Shown here piece by piece: positions 48,260 to 56,497 of a stretch of DNA of 64,000 nt (position 1 is its first letter; every line of letters starts with the position of its first letter). The position numbers were made by a program, and so were the translations under genes. The DNA is from Bacteroidota bacterium (GTDB lineage: Bacteria; Bacteroidota; Bacteroidia; Bacteroidales; SKPS01): contig JAKLII010000009.1 of the NCBI GenBank assembly GCA_022709695.1, forward strand, positions 62,001 through 126,000, read 5' to 3'. The notes beneath the pieces are model-generated. The model was not told where the DNA came from and did no database searches. It was given only the letters and a program-made list of their open reading frames with translations.

Positions 48260-48658
48260 TTATTGTTGCTTCAGCATCAATTGCAAAGCCAGATCCGACG
48301 CCACCCATTCTTCAACTATTTTATCTTTGTCGAAACGGGAAACAACGATTTCGTACCATTTAACTTTTTTATGAGTTGCAGGAATTCCTTTCAGGTTGGC
48401 TTTATGGATCCCACTTAATGTTCTTTGCCAGGACAATACATTGTCAGCCTGCGATATGAGCTCAATTTTTTCAATCTTAATGTCGGGAATAGCTGTCCTT
48501 AATTGTTTGGTAAATTGCTTGATGAATTTGTGTCCTTTGTGGGTCTTATCGCCGGCATGGGCTACATAGTCCGCTGAAAAAGCTGAGTCAACTATACTGA
48601 AATTACCTTTCTCAATGAGTTGCTCGGTTATGTATTTTATCTGATGAAATTCGTCCAT
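48260..48658 (-). CDS. SnoaL-like ester cyclase-family protein
   Basis: 132 aa alpha+beta cone (NTF2-like). AFSADYVAHAGDKTHKGHKFIKQFTKQLRTAIPDIKIEKIELISQADNVLSWQRTLSGIHKANLKGIPATHKKVKWYEIVVSRFDKDKIVEEWVASDLALQLM follows the SnoaL/polyketide-cyclase family pattern. The active function is unknown; such proteins are common orphan accessory genes. It is preceded by a copy of the 70-nt leader repeat (48716-48784). Confidence 0.85.
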   Translation of the reverse strand: MDEFHQIKYITEQLIEKGNFSIVDSAFSADYVAHAGDKTHKGHKFIKQFTKQLRTAIPDIKIEKIELISQADNVLSWQRTLSGIHKANLKGIPATHKKVKWYEIVVSRFDKDKIVEEWVASDLALQLMLKQQ

Positions 48659-48715
48659 TGATTTTGTTTTATGTCAATTCCTTGATGCCGTCTTTTAAGC
48701 TGACCTCAGATGCAG

Positions 48716-48784
48716 GTTTGTCTAATAGCTTCCCTTCCGGCCTTCTGAGGATCAAATGTACGAAAGTTTGAAATAGGTTGTATA
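48716..48784 (-). repeat. Accessory leader repeat, copy upstream of the SnoaL-like gene
   Basis: On the minus strand it reads TACATTTGATCCTCAGAAGG, then GGGAAGCTATTAGACAAACC. TACATTTG (48753-48760) fits the TAnnTTTG -7 box of Bacteroidota promoters, 95 nt before the start. No clear -33 TTTG was found at the right distance. Confidence 0.6.
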
Positions 48785-48859
48785 ACCTTATGCCCGAAGG
48801 GCAGACAGGTACTAACCGGGGACATAACCCCACGGCAAAACGGACCATTCTTGAATGAA

Positions 48860-48872
48860 GCACCGTAGGTGC
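48860..48872. repeat. REP-like hairpin GCACC-GTA-GGTGC
   Basis: Same 5-bp stem/GTA-loop design as the RAYT-linked REPs with a different stem; flanking GAATGAA..GGCAGATGGGGATCC recurs near 47400-47432. Confidence 0.65.
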
Positions 48873-48923
48873 GGCAGATGGGGATCCGGAAATCCGATAA
48901 TACCCCCCAACCCTCATTTCCCT

Positions 48924-50099
48924 TTAAGCGCTTTCAGGCTTGGGGATCGTATACAGGAAATAGCCAGCAACCACCAGGGTTGCGATGGCTGTCAGCATGA
49001 AGGCCGTTGTTGCACCAAACTGGAACCAGATCAGCCCGGTAAGTGAACTTGCCAGCATCGTACAGATGCTTTGCAGCCCTGAAAAGGTTCCGATGGCGGT
49101 GGCCGTGTCTTTTCTGCTGGCAATATTGCTGATCCATGCCTTCGAAATCCCTTCCGAAGCAGCCGCATACACCCCGTAGAGGAAAAACAGTCCGAAAAAG
49201 AGGTATAGGTTTGTGTTCATCGCCATTCCCGCATAAACGGCTGCAAACAGCAGCAGCCCGGTCACAAAAATGGTCTTTAAACCCACCCGGTCGGCAAGTA
49301 TGCCAATGGGAAAGGCAAACAGGGCATAGATGAGGTTGTAGAAGATGTAAACACCAATCACGGTTGTATCATCGAGGCCTGCCTGTTTGGCCTGCAGCAG
49401 GAGAAAAACATCGGAACTGTTGAACAGGGTAAAGACCAATAGCCCGATCACCAGCTTCCGGTAGGCTAACGGGCTCTGCTTCCAGTACTTCAGGAAAGAT
49501 AAAAATCCGGTTTTCACCTTCGGGGCATTCGCTTGCACCTTTTTCTCTCTGAGGAGAAGTGAGGATACGATTGCCAGCAACCCCGGAATCACCGCAATGA
49601 CAAACAGCGTTTTATAATCCTTTGGATAAAAAGAAAGGTACACCAGTGCCAGCGCGGGGCCGATTACGGCACCCAGCGTGTCCATGGAGCGGTGAAACCC
49701 GAATACCTTCCCTTTGGTCTGCGGGGTAGCTTCGTCGGACAGGATGGCATCCCGTGCACCGGTACGGATCCCTTTGCCAAAACGGTCGAGGGTTCTGGCA
49801 GAAAAGATCCAGAGCGGAAAGGTGAACAGTGCCATCATGGGCTTCGAAATGGCACTGAGGGCATATCCGATCTGCACAAACGGAACCCGCCTTCCCGAAA
49901 TATCGGACAGCTTCCCGAAATACCCCTTGCTTAATCCTGCAGTGGCTTCGGCGATGCCTTCCAGAATCCCGATCAATACAACTGAAAATCCAATGGTTTT
50001 CAGATAGATGGGCATAACCGGGTACAGCATTTCACTAGCCGTATCGGTAAACAGGCTTACCAACGACAAGACCCAGACTGCTTTTGTAATCGATCTCAT
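48924..50099 (-). CDS. MFS transporter
   Basis: 391 aa, twelve TM helices. After TM2 the loop GKLSDISGRRVPFVQIG matches the GxLaDrxGRR motif A, and TM5-like VIGPALAL follows GRFGKGIRTGARDAILSDEATPQTKGKVFGFHRSMDTLGAVIGP, typical of a Bacteroidota MFS subgroup with KGIRTxxRDAll. Substrate unknown; drug or metabolite efflux is plausible. Codon use is close to that of the core genes, unlike its flanks. Confidence 0.9.
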   Translation of the reverse strand: MRSITKAVWVLSLVSLFTDTASEMLYPVMPIYLKTIGFSVVLIGILEGIAEATAGLSKGYFGKLSDISGRRVPFVQIGYALSAISKPMMALFTFPLWIFSARTLDRFGKGIRTGARDAILSDEATPQTKGKVFGFHRSMDTLGAVIGPALALVYLSFYPKDYKTLFVIAVIPGLLAIVSSLLLREKKVQANAPKVKTGFLSFLKYWKQSPLAYRKLVIGLLVFTLFNSSDVFLLLQAKQAGLDDTTVIGVYIFYNLIYALFAFPIGILADRVGLKTIFVTGLLLFAAVYAGMAMNTNLYLFFGLFFLYGVYAAASEGISKAWISNIASRKDTATAIGTFSGLQSICTMLASSLTGLIWFQFGATTAFMLTAIATLVVAGYFLYTIPKPESA

Positions 50100-50341
50100 T
50101 TTGTGGTTATCGGTGCCTGATCAGGTAATGGCGGTGCGGAGGGTATTTCATGGTGCAAAAATGGGGAGAAACCAATGGTTCGCAATACAAAAGGATCAGG
50201 GTTCAAAGATCAAGGTTCAAGGATCAGGGAAATGTTTCTGGTTCCTTGTTTCTGGTTCCAGATGAAGAATGCTGTTGTTTTGAAATAGTAGAAAGCCGCA
50301 AAAGGCTAAAAGCCAAACAACCCTGTTGCATTTGCCACACC

Positions 50342-50488
50342 AAACCTTATTATAATGATAACCTTAGTAGCCAATGGGTTCACGCACAAATCATTAACCT
50401 TATTACCTTATTGGGTTGTATAAGGTAATAAGGTTGGAGTGTCCCCGGCCGCCAACGTGCTACTAAGGTTAATGGCAGGATAAGGTTT
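50342..50488. repeat. Nested palindrome (147 nt)
   Basis: Outer 30-nt arms 50342-50371 and 50459-50488 pair at both ends (AAACCTTAT and AACCTTAGTAGC) with a 9-nt internal mismatch of equal length. Inside, CCTTATTACCTTAT (50398-50411) pairs perfectly with ATAAGGTAATAAGG (50420-50433) around an 8-nt loop. No open frame. Confidence 0.85.
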
Positions 50489-51014
50489 ATTCTTTGCCGG
50501 GATAGTTCATTGCTCTTCCGCCCTTACAGGGCTTACTGGTTATGTACCGGGTTTGTTCCCGGAACTACGCCTCAGGGTAATTTCCGGCGCGCCCTTCGAC
50601 AAGCTCAGGGCATCGCCTGCGGCGCTTGTAATATTCAAGCGTTTGAGTGTTCAAGCGTTCAAAGATCAAGGTTGAGCCCTCCCCGAAAACCACTTTTTTT
50701 ATTTTCCCGCAGATTTTGCAGATAACCGCAGATTGTATGTTGTTGTATTTCAGCATATCGCTTTCTGCGAAAATCTGCGGGATTCCGGTAAACCGGAACA
50801 AGTCCTGCGGCCATTAATTTTCGGAGTGGGGTCAAAGATCAAGGATCAAGGATTAAGGATCCAGGATCCAGGTTCCATAGATCCAGGTTCTATGTTTCTC
50901 GATTACTAGCGGTCTGCCGGAACGAAACATGGGCAGCTCCGGAGGCGATGCCCTGAGCCTGCCAAAGGGAGTGTAATATATATAGCAAAGAGGGGCATCC
51001 CCAACAAACAAAAA

Positions 51015-51082
51015 GCTCCGTAGGAGCGTACTCTTTGTAGCAACGCAAGTCATCCCCGGGAACCAATAAGCTCCGTAGGAGC
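51015..51082. repeat. Two REP-like hairpins GCTCC-GTA-GGAGC
   Basis: Identical 13-mers at 51015-51027 and 51070-51082 (55-nt spacing), the first followed by CTCTTTGTAGCAACG like the RAYT-linked REPs (CCCTATTTGTAGCAC). No transposase is adjacent. Confidence 0.8.
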
Positions 51083-51135
51083 GAAACTTCAGATCACATC
51101 CGCAAATTGGCTGGCGCCGCACCAAGCCTTATCTA

Positions 51136-51663
51136 TTATGCACCGTTTTTTATTTTGTCCTTCCACTTTTTCAGCTCTTCAAAAAGTTCTGTTTTAGTTT
51201 CGATCATTAATTGTTCGTTTGTCTTTTCAGTTTGCCAAGGTCCGTTAGCACATGAAAGTTCGTCAATGGTGTCAAATAACCCATAAGCTGTTTCAAATCC
51301 AATACTGTCGTATACATATTGCTTGCTCTCGGAGAAAAAGTCGTAGCTGTCAATTGCATTATAACGAATTTCTCTTGTCCCAATGATTACGTCTTTTTTG
51401 CCTTCCAGAATTTCGTCAACTATAGCCATTGCATATTCAATTGCTGCTTGTCTTTTATCGGGCAGCTTAATATTCAATTCTTCAAGTGTCAGTTTGAAAT
51501 AATGTTCAATTTGAAAAGGGCTTTCATTTTTGCTCAGTCCTGCCAATATGCAAAGTGATGGCGTGTCCAAACCTTCTTGAAGTCCGGTCACACCGATGTC
51601 AGGAAGTTGGTTTGTGGTCAAATTTCCCGTCACAAACTTTGCTATTTGTTGTCTGAAATTCAA
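51136..51663 (-). CDS. Hypothetical protein, probable relic cassette gene
   Basis: 175 aa, cytoplasmic, acidic, no recognised family. Segments include DTPSLCILAGLSKNESPFQIEHYFKLTLEELNIKLPDKRQAAIEYAMAIVDEILEGK, predicted mostly helical. Sequence flanking the gene is self-complementary: TTATGCACC at its stop (51136-51144) and GGTGCATAA just before its start (51686-51694), the arrangement seen in the cassettes at 57-61 kb. AT-rich. It could be an immunity-type protein, but that is a guess. Confidence 0.65.
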   Translation of the reverse strand: MNFRQQIAKFVTGNLTTNQLPDIGVTGLQEGLDTPSLCILAGLSKNESPFQIEHYFKLTLEELNIKLPDKRQAAIEYAMAIVDEILEGKKDVIIGTREIRYNAIDSYDFFSESKQYVYDSIGFETAYGLFDTIDELSCANGPWQTEKTNEQLMIETKTELFEELKKWKDKIKNGA

Positions 51664-51699
51664 TGTTTGTCTGTCGTCTTAAAATGGTGCATAAAGTCA

Positions 51700-51765
51700 G
51701 TTTGTCTAAAAACCTCTCTTCGAGCCTTCTGAGGGTCAAATGTACGTAGGTTTGAGATGGGTTGT
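51700..51765 (-). repeat. Accessory leader repeat, copy upstream of the 51136 gene
   Basis: Minus strand TACATTTGACCCTCAGAAGG (TACATTTG at 51737-51744), then GAGGTTTTTAGACAAACTGA. 74 nt before the start codon. The following 200 nt hold no gene. Confidence 0.65.
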
Positions 51766-51963
51766 ACAGGGAGGTGGTAATTTTGGTTCAAACATATTCA
51801 GGCTGGCAAGATAGCGGATAATGTTAACGTTCCCAGGCTTGCTGCTGCGGCGTTGTTCGCCGAAGGGCTGCCTTTCGGGTATCAAATATAGGTAGTTCTA
51901 CGCCATAATCCCGGTAATTTGATTAGCCGTTGCAGAAAGCCTCTGTCAACAAAAGTGGCCTGT

Positions 51964-52275
51964 TCAAATAGCATCAACATTTAACCTTAATTGCCTTCCA
52001 AATCCTTCCTTAAAGATCCTCATTATTGTCGACAAGCGAATATCAGAAGCATTGTTTTCAATTCTTGATATATAGTTTTTCGTTGTGCCACACCGGACAG
52101 CAAGTTGTTCCTGGGTCAGGCCTTTCTCCTTACGAAGTTCCTGAAGCATAACTCCAAGGCGGAATGCTTCGAATCCTTCTTCAAATTTTTCGCGACCGGG
52201 AGTTCCGCGTAAACCATACTGTGCATCAAGATGATCCTGAAATGAAGTCAGGTGCTTGTTTTCAGTATTTTTCAT
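51964..52275 (-). CDS. higA: XRE-family antitoxin (HigA-like)
   Basis: 103 aa from ATG 52275 (MKNTENKHLTSFQDHLDAQYG); the longer open frame lies inside the toxin gene. A helix-turn-helix spans about 52-90: LRKEKGLTQEQLAVRCGTTKNYISRIENNASDIRLSTIMRIF. It should neutralise the upstream toxin and repress the operon. The start overlaps the toxin stop by 14 nt, with toxin first, the usual higBA order. Confidence 0.88.
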   Translation of the reverse strand: MKNTENKHLTSFQDHLDAQYGLRGTPGREKFEEGFEAFRLGVMLQELRKEKGLTQEQLAVRCGTTKNYISRIENNASDIRLSTIMRIFKEGFGRQLRLNVDAI

Positions 52276-52612
52276 TATTATATTGTTTTTTAATTCTTTC
52301 TGCCAATTCAATCTCTTTACGAGGTGTTTTGCTGGTCTTTTTCTGAAATCCATTCATCAAAATAATCAATCTTCCATCATCAAAGAAGCAAAAAACCCGG
52401 TAGATGGTTCTTTTAACATCCACCCTAATCTCATATATCCCTTCTGTCGAAGTTACATGATTAAAGAACTTTACCGGGATCCTGTCAACTGTTGCTATCA
52501 ATTTCAATGTCCAGTTGAACTTCAGCTTAACCTCCGGACTCAGACTATCAAAGAAATCCAGATAATATCTCCTGTAATAAACAACCTCCCGAATGAATTT
52601 CTCTTCTTTCAT
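52262..52612 (-). CDS. higB: RelE/HigB-type toxin (Gp49 family)
   Basis: 116 aa. VVYYRRYYLDFFDSLSPEVKLKFNWTLKLIATVDRIPVKFFNHVTSTEGIYEIRVDVKRTIYRVFCFFDDGRLIILMNGFQKK-like features match the phage-derived Gp49/HigB family: a YEIRV strand, YRVFCFFD, and a final FxKKTxKTPxxEIELAxRI helix. These are ribosome-dependent mRNA endonucleases. Full length, with antitoxin directly downstream, so likely functional. Confidence 0.9.
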   Translation of the reverse strand: MKEEKFIREVVYYRRYYLDFFDSLSPEVKLKFNWTLKLIATVDRIPVKFFNHVTSTEGIYEIRVDVKRTIYRVFCFFDDGRLIILMNGFQKKTSKTPRKEIELAERIKKQYNNEKY

Positions 52613-52959
52613 GATGCAAAGATACCTATTTAGGTAACGTGGCGAATACGTTTGTGAAAATTTTTATCAGGCATTTGCCAACAGCTGAATCCAGCAAATA
52701 ACATATCAAAATCTCAAAGAACGCTGGCAATTTGTCTCTCCTAAAAGCACCCAAAAACGTCGCAAAGTACATAGTTCAAAATCCACCGATGGGCGGGTTG
52801 CGATGCATCGAGCGCCTGTCCTGAGTGGAGTCGAAGGAAAGTCGAGATGTAGTTCAATCCCGCAAGTGCGGGACTGGGTTCCCGACAAGTCGGGACTCAC
52901 TTCGTTCGCTTCGCTCGGCTTCGCACCGCTCAGAGTACTATTTTTATCAGCAGGCATTT
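52613..52959. other. Spacer with short perfect palindromes
   Basis: TCCCGCA-AG-TGCGGGA (52858-52873) and TCCCGAC-AA-GTCGGGA (52880-52895) lie in a GC-rich patch that also contains CCTGTCCTGAGTGGAGTCGAAGG and TTCGTTCGCTTCGCTCGGC. Its right end (from about 52905) is duplicated at 55790. No gene. Confidence 0.65.
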
Positions 52960-53457
52960 TTACTCAGAATCCAACAAGTCATTCAAGCTCATTGTATTGC
53001 TGCCGTTTTTTTTGTAATAATTCAGCATTTCGTCGATTTTCCTTTTATCATAACTCGTAATACAATCTGACAAGACTGTAACTTTGTAGTTTTCCTTACA
53101 CATATTAAATACGGTTGATTTCACACAGGCAATGGCGTCTGCTCCCGTAATGTAAAATTCGCTTATTTCATTTATCCTGATAAAGTCTGCAAAATCCTGG
53201 CTGGTCAATGCATTGCCTTTGGATTTTTGAAAAATGTTTTCGGAAACCACTTTAAGGTCAGAAACCAATTCAGACCCACGGGTATTGGGTTTGAATGTCC
53301 TTGTGCCATCAGATAAGTTATAATGCTTTATGTAAACGACATGAATATCATTCTCCACTGCCCAACCTATTGCCCGATTAATATTGTCAATGATTTCTTT
53401 GTAGTTTTTAGTAATGTCATTTTGAATGTCAATTACCACCAAAGACTTTTTCTGCAT
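52960..53457 (-). CDS. Isochorismatase-like cysteine hydrolase, copy 1
   Basis: 165 aa. The Asp-Lys-Cys triad is visible: Asp10 (LVVIDIQND), Lys in FQKSKGNA (78 or 80) and Cys111 (ADAIACVKSTVF); the expected cis-peptide region (GADAIA) precedes the Cys. Members hydrolyse isochorismate, amides or nicotinamide; the substrate is open. A second copy at 55843 differs at only 11 residues, and the flanks are duplicated as well. Confidence 0.88.
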   Translation of the reverse strand: MQKKSLVVIDIQNDITKNYKEIIDNINRAIGWAVENDIHVVYIKHYNLSDGTRTFKPNTRGSELVSDLKVVSENIFQKSKGNALTSQDFADFIRINEISEFYITGADAIACVKSTVFNMCKENYKVTVLSDCITSYDKRKIDEMLNYYKKNGSNTMSLNDLLDSE

Positions 53458-53540
53458 AGGATTTTCTTCTTTTTTTTATTTTACTTCCATTTTCTTTTCA
53501 TTGTCCATCGCATTGCCGGTTTTCGCTTGCGACAAACGGC

Positions 53541-53612
53541 AGCTTGTCCAAAAACCTCCCTTACGGCCTTCTGAGGATCAAATGTACGCAATTTCAGAAT
53601 GGTTTGCACCCG
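53541..53612 (-). repeat. Accessory leader repeat, upstream of isochorismatase copy 1
   Basis: Minus strand TACATTTGATCCTCAGAAGG (TACATTTG at 53579-53586), then GGAGGTTTTTGGACAAGCTGCCG; 122 nt before the start. The next 240 nt up to 53855 contain only a perfect palindrome CTGCCCCGAT-TT-ATCGGGGCAG (53712-53733); the plus-strand open frame there looks spurious. Confidence 0.65.
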
Positions 53613-53855
53613 GAGAATATATTCTTTCAGGCTGCTATACAAATGATCCGCATGATCCATATCGATCCGTGCGCGGTTTGTCGCCCATCGTACGTCCGAT
53701 AGTCACCATGCCTGCCCCGATTTATCGGGGCAGCCTTACCTATTATGGCTGGTTTTCTTATCCGACTTTCCTGTCCAACTCTGAAACAAAGCTTAAAAAT
53801 ACCCGGACTACCTATTTTGGTTAGTGCACTTAAATGACCCTATGTTTATAAGTGT

Positions 53856-54032
53856 TTATTTGTCCTGGTCGTATTTGTATTTTGCGAAGGAAGGAATAAA
53901 AATTAGTGCTAAACCCACAAGTCCAAGTACGAGAAAAATCGAAGCACCTGGCCAATGTTGAATTTTCCAAACAATACCCAGCAGTGTCAAACTGGAAAAT
54001 AACGCTCCGGAAATAAATGTTAATTTTTTCAT
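53856..54032 (-). CDS. Small membrane protein with QHWPG motif
   Basis: 58 aa from ATG 54032 (MKKLTFISGALFSSLTLLGIVWKIQHWPGASIFLV). Two TM helices flank the loop WKIQHWPGAS. This LFKxxHWPGA-type turn also occurs in the N-terminal TM hairpin of GldL of the gliding/T9SS motor and in the 58135 protein here, so the hairpin may be a common membrane module. Function unknown. Confidence 0.65.
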   Translation of the reverse strand: MKKLTFISGALFSSLTLLGIVWKIQHWPGASIFLVLGLVGLALIFIPSFAKYKYDQDK

Positions 54033-54206
54033 TTCAATCGAAATCAATGTTGTCCTACTCTTTTGGTTTTTCGGTTTCGCCCCGTTTTTAATGGTCTCTG
54101 GTCTCCATTGTTGTTTTGTCCATTTGGGTGGTCAGCCCTTTGTCTTTTGAATACCAATTCTAATTTAAAAGATCATTTGTTAATATTCACAAATCATAAC
54201 TCTTGT

Positions 54207-55316
54207 CTAATTTTCCCACCATCGGGTAAATGTTTGAGTGGTATCGTTTATATAAACTAATTCACCTATTTTTGGGGTAATTATGGGCAGATTCAAGCTG
54301 TCACTTAATTCGGTAATGCGTTTTAAAGGCTCGTCCCAATCATGTGAGGATATGGAAAATTTACCCGAATGAATGGGTATGATTCTTTTTGCTTGCAACT
54401 CTTGCGCAATTTGTATGGTTTCTTCGGGGAAAGTATGTATTTTCGGCCACAAACGGTTATATTGACCATTTTCGAGAAACGCAAGGTCGAACGGACCAAA
54501 CTTTTCTGCTATCTCTATAAAATGACTGCCGTAACCACCATCACAACCCAAGAAAATCATTAAATCAGGAGTTTGTAAAACATAGGAAGCCCAAAGTGTC
54601 TGGTTCCGTTTAAGTCCTCTGCCAGAAAAATGTCTTGCTGTGACCGTATGTAGCATGCTTTGGTTAGTAATAGAAATGGTTTGGTTCCAATCTTTTTCGA
54701 TGATTTTATCTTTGTTAAAACCCCAGTGCTCAAAATGTGCTCCAACTCCTAATGGGCAAATAATTGTATCAACTTTATGTTGTAAAGAGGTAACGGTTTT
54801 ATAATCCAGGTGGTCATAATGGTCGTGAGTAATTATCAGGTAATTAATCTGAGGAAAGTCATCGGCAGTATAAATATCTGTGCCTTTGAATGCCTTATTG
54901 ATAAATGCAACGGGAGCGGCGTATTTGTTTAAAACAGGGTCGATCAGAAACCTATTGCCATTTACTTGCAGCAAATATGAAGAATGTCCGAACCAAACAA
55001 ACAGGTTTTCACTTGGGTTTAGCGACAGAAGGTCAGTTTTAATTGTTGGGATTTCAACAGGGGGTTTAGTATTCCTGCCAGAAGTAAAAAGCATCTCTTT
55101 TATTGCCTCTCCAAAATTCATTGACTGGGGCGTGTGGGTTATATTCTGAAATGCCCCATCATAATAATTGGCAGATTGTTGTATTATTACCAGTTTTTCA
55201 CCGGAAGGCTGTTTCCCGAATTGAGGTTGTCGTAAAACAGCAAAAGCGGTAACGGCAATCACAATTGAAATTGACAAAAGGATTATTATCATTTTTCTTA
55301 TCAGTTTATTTTTCAT
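54207..55316 (-). CDS. MBL-fold metallo-hydrolase (UlaG/NAPE-PLD-like)
   Basis: 369 aa with an N-terminal membrane anchor (about 9-28). WFGHSSYLLQVNGNRFLIDPVL, the metal-binding THDHYDHLDY (HxHxDH), RHFSGRGLKRNQTLWASYVL, LGCDGGYGSHF and IPIHSGKFSISSHDWDEP follow NAPE-PLD-like and UlaG-like hydrolases. All ligand residues appear intact. Probably a periplasm-facing phosphodiesterase or lactonase. It has its own leader repeat upstream (55365-55432). Confidence 0.88.
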   Translation of the reverse strand: MKNKLIRKMIIILLSISIVIAVTAFAVLRQPQFGKQPSGEKLVIIQQSANYYDGAFQNITHTPQSMNFGEAIKEMLFTSGRNTKPPVEIPTIKTDLLSLNPSENLFVWFGHSSYLLQVNGNRFLIDPVLNKYAAPVAFINKAFKGTDIYTADDFPQINYLIITHDHYDHLDYKTVTSLQHKVDTIICPLGVGAHFEHWGFNKDKIIEKDWNQTISITNQSMLHTVTARHFSGRGLKRNQTLWASYVLQTPDLMIFLGCDGGYGSHFIEIAEKFGPFDLAFLENGQYNRLWPKIHTFPEETIQIAQELQAKRIIPIHSGKFSISSHDWDEPLKRITELSDSLNLPIITPKIGELVYINDTTQTFTRWWEN

Positions 55317-55364
55317 TTTCCTATCTTAACGTTATAGTATCTTGTCAACCTTGCAGCCAACGGC

Positions 55365-55432
55365 AGTTTGTCTAAAAACCTCGATTCCGGGGTTATGAGG
55401 ATCAAATGTAAGCATGTTTGAGATAGGTAGTA
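55365..55432 (-). repeat. Accessory leader repeat, upstream of the MBL hydrolase
   Basis: Minus strand TACATTTGATCCTCATAACC (TACATTTG at 55403-55410), then CGAGGTTTTTAGACAAACTGCCG; 87 nt before the start codon. Confidence 0.65.
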
Positions 55433-55842
55433 TATGAGGTTGGTAATTTTTGTTTCAAAACTTCCAGGGTGGCAAAATGGCCGTTTTTAGCCCTGCAAGT
55501 GGCAAATAGACGCAAAAGATACGAACACATTATGAATAAAGCTGCTAAAAACCAGGAAAAACCCAACCTGACCAACCCACAAGGTGGGTTGGATAATAAT
55601 AGCTCTGGATCGCATCCGGCTGGAATGCGCCCCAACCATCAGGCTCAAAGGGGTCAACATGCTCCGGTTTATCTACCAGTGTGCTGCCACGCAGCCGATT
55701 CCTCCCTCAAAGCATTTCTAAACGACGACAAGCACATGGCTCAACTTCCAACGATGGCGGGTTGTTGTTCAATACCGACAGGTCGGAACCCGCTTTGCCC
55801 GGCTTCGCACCGCTCGAAGTACTATTTTTAGCAGCAGGCCTT
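55433..55842. other. Gene-free spacer with hairpin and duplicated end
   Basis: CCAACCCAC-AAG-GTGGGTTGG hairpin at 55572-55592 (same family as 47309). From about 55790 the DNA (GGCTTCGCACCGCTC.AAGTACTATTTTTA) duplicates that before isochorismatase copy 1. Plus-strand open frames here show no homology and are rejected. Confidence 0.6.
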
Positions 55843-56340
55843 TTACTTGGATTCCAACAAGTCATTCAAGCTCATTGTATTGCTGCCGTTTTTTTTGTAA
55901 TAATTCAGCATTTCTTCAATTTTCCTTTTATCATAACTTGTAATACAATCTGATAAGACTGTAACTTTGTAGTTTTCCTTACACATATTGAATACGGTTG
56001 ATTTCACACAGGCAATGGCGTCTGCTCCCGTAATGTAAAATTCGCTTATTTCATTTTTCCTGATAAAGTCTGCGAAATCCTGGCTGGTCAATGCATTGCC
56101 TTTGGATTTTTGAAAAATGTTGTTGGAAACCAAATTCATGTCAGAAACCAATTCAGACCCACGGGTATTGGGTTTGAAAGTCCTTGTGCCGTCAGATAAG
56201 TTATAATGCTTTATGTAAACGACATGAATTTCGTTTTCCACTGCCCAAACTATTGCCCGATTAACATTGTCAATGATTTCTTTGTAGTTTTTAGTAATGT
56301 CATTTTGAATGTCAATTACCACCAAAGACTTTTTCTGCAT
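55843..56340 (-). CDS. Isochorismatase-like cysteine hydrolase, copy 2
   Basis: 165 aa, 154 residues identical to copy 1 (52960), same Asp10, Lys78/80 and Cys111 triad. Differences are conservative and none touches the triad; both copies look functional. The duplicated segment (about 55790-56490 versus 52905-53600) includes the 3' flank, gene and leader repeat, so a roughly 0.7-kb unit was copied as a block. Confidence 0.88.
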   Translation of the reverse strand: MQKKSLVVIDIQNDITKNYKEIIDNVNRAIVWAVENEIHVVYIKHYNLSDGTRTFKPNTRGSELVSDMNLVSNNIFQKSKGNALTSQDFADFIRKNEISEFYITGADAIACVKSTVFNMCKENYKVTVLSDCITSYDKRKIEEMLNYYKKNGSNTMSLNDLLESK

Positions 56341-56429
56341 AGGATTGTCTTCTTTTATATTTTTTTTCTTACTTTAATTTTCTTTTACATTGTCCATCGC
56401 ATTGCCGGTTTCCCGCTTGCGGCAAACTA

Positions 56430-56497
56430 CAATTTGTCTAAGAAGCTCCTTTTCGACCTTCTGAGGATCAAATGTACGTAATTTTGAGTTGGATTGC
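56430..56497 (-). repeat. Accessory leader repeat, upstream of isochorismatase copy 2
   Basis: Minus strand TACATTTGATCCTCAGAAGG (TACATTTG at 56469-56476), then AGGAGCTTCTTAGACAAATTG; 129 nt before the start. The remaining sequence to 56788 holds no gene or clear palindrome. Confidence 0.65.

Larger units (their letters stand above)
50100..51135. other. One-kilobase gene-free repeat region
   Basis: No supported gene. Contents: TCAAAGATCAAGGTTCAAGG-type direct repeats (50200-50230, 50645-50680, 50830-50880); a nested palindrome (50342-50488); CCCTTCGACAAGCTCAGGGC-type text (about 50588); patches of CCGCAGATTTTGCAGATAACCGCAG; and two REP-like hairpins (51015, 51070). It looks like a repeat sink. 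Confidence 0.7.

Noticed and set aside
52613-52959. Minus-strand 83-codon open frame near 52706-52957
   Set aside because: It runs through short palindromes and GC-rich repeat patches; no homology or start context.
53426-53824. Plus-strand 132-codon open frame
   Set aside because: It spans the start of isochorismatase copy 1, a leader repeat and a palindrome; composition is not protein-like.
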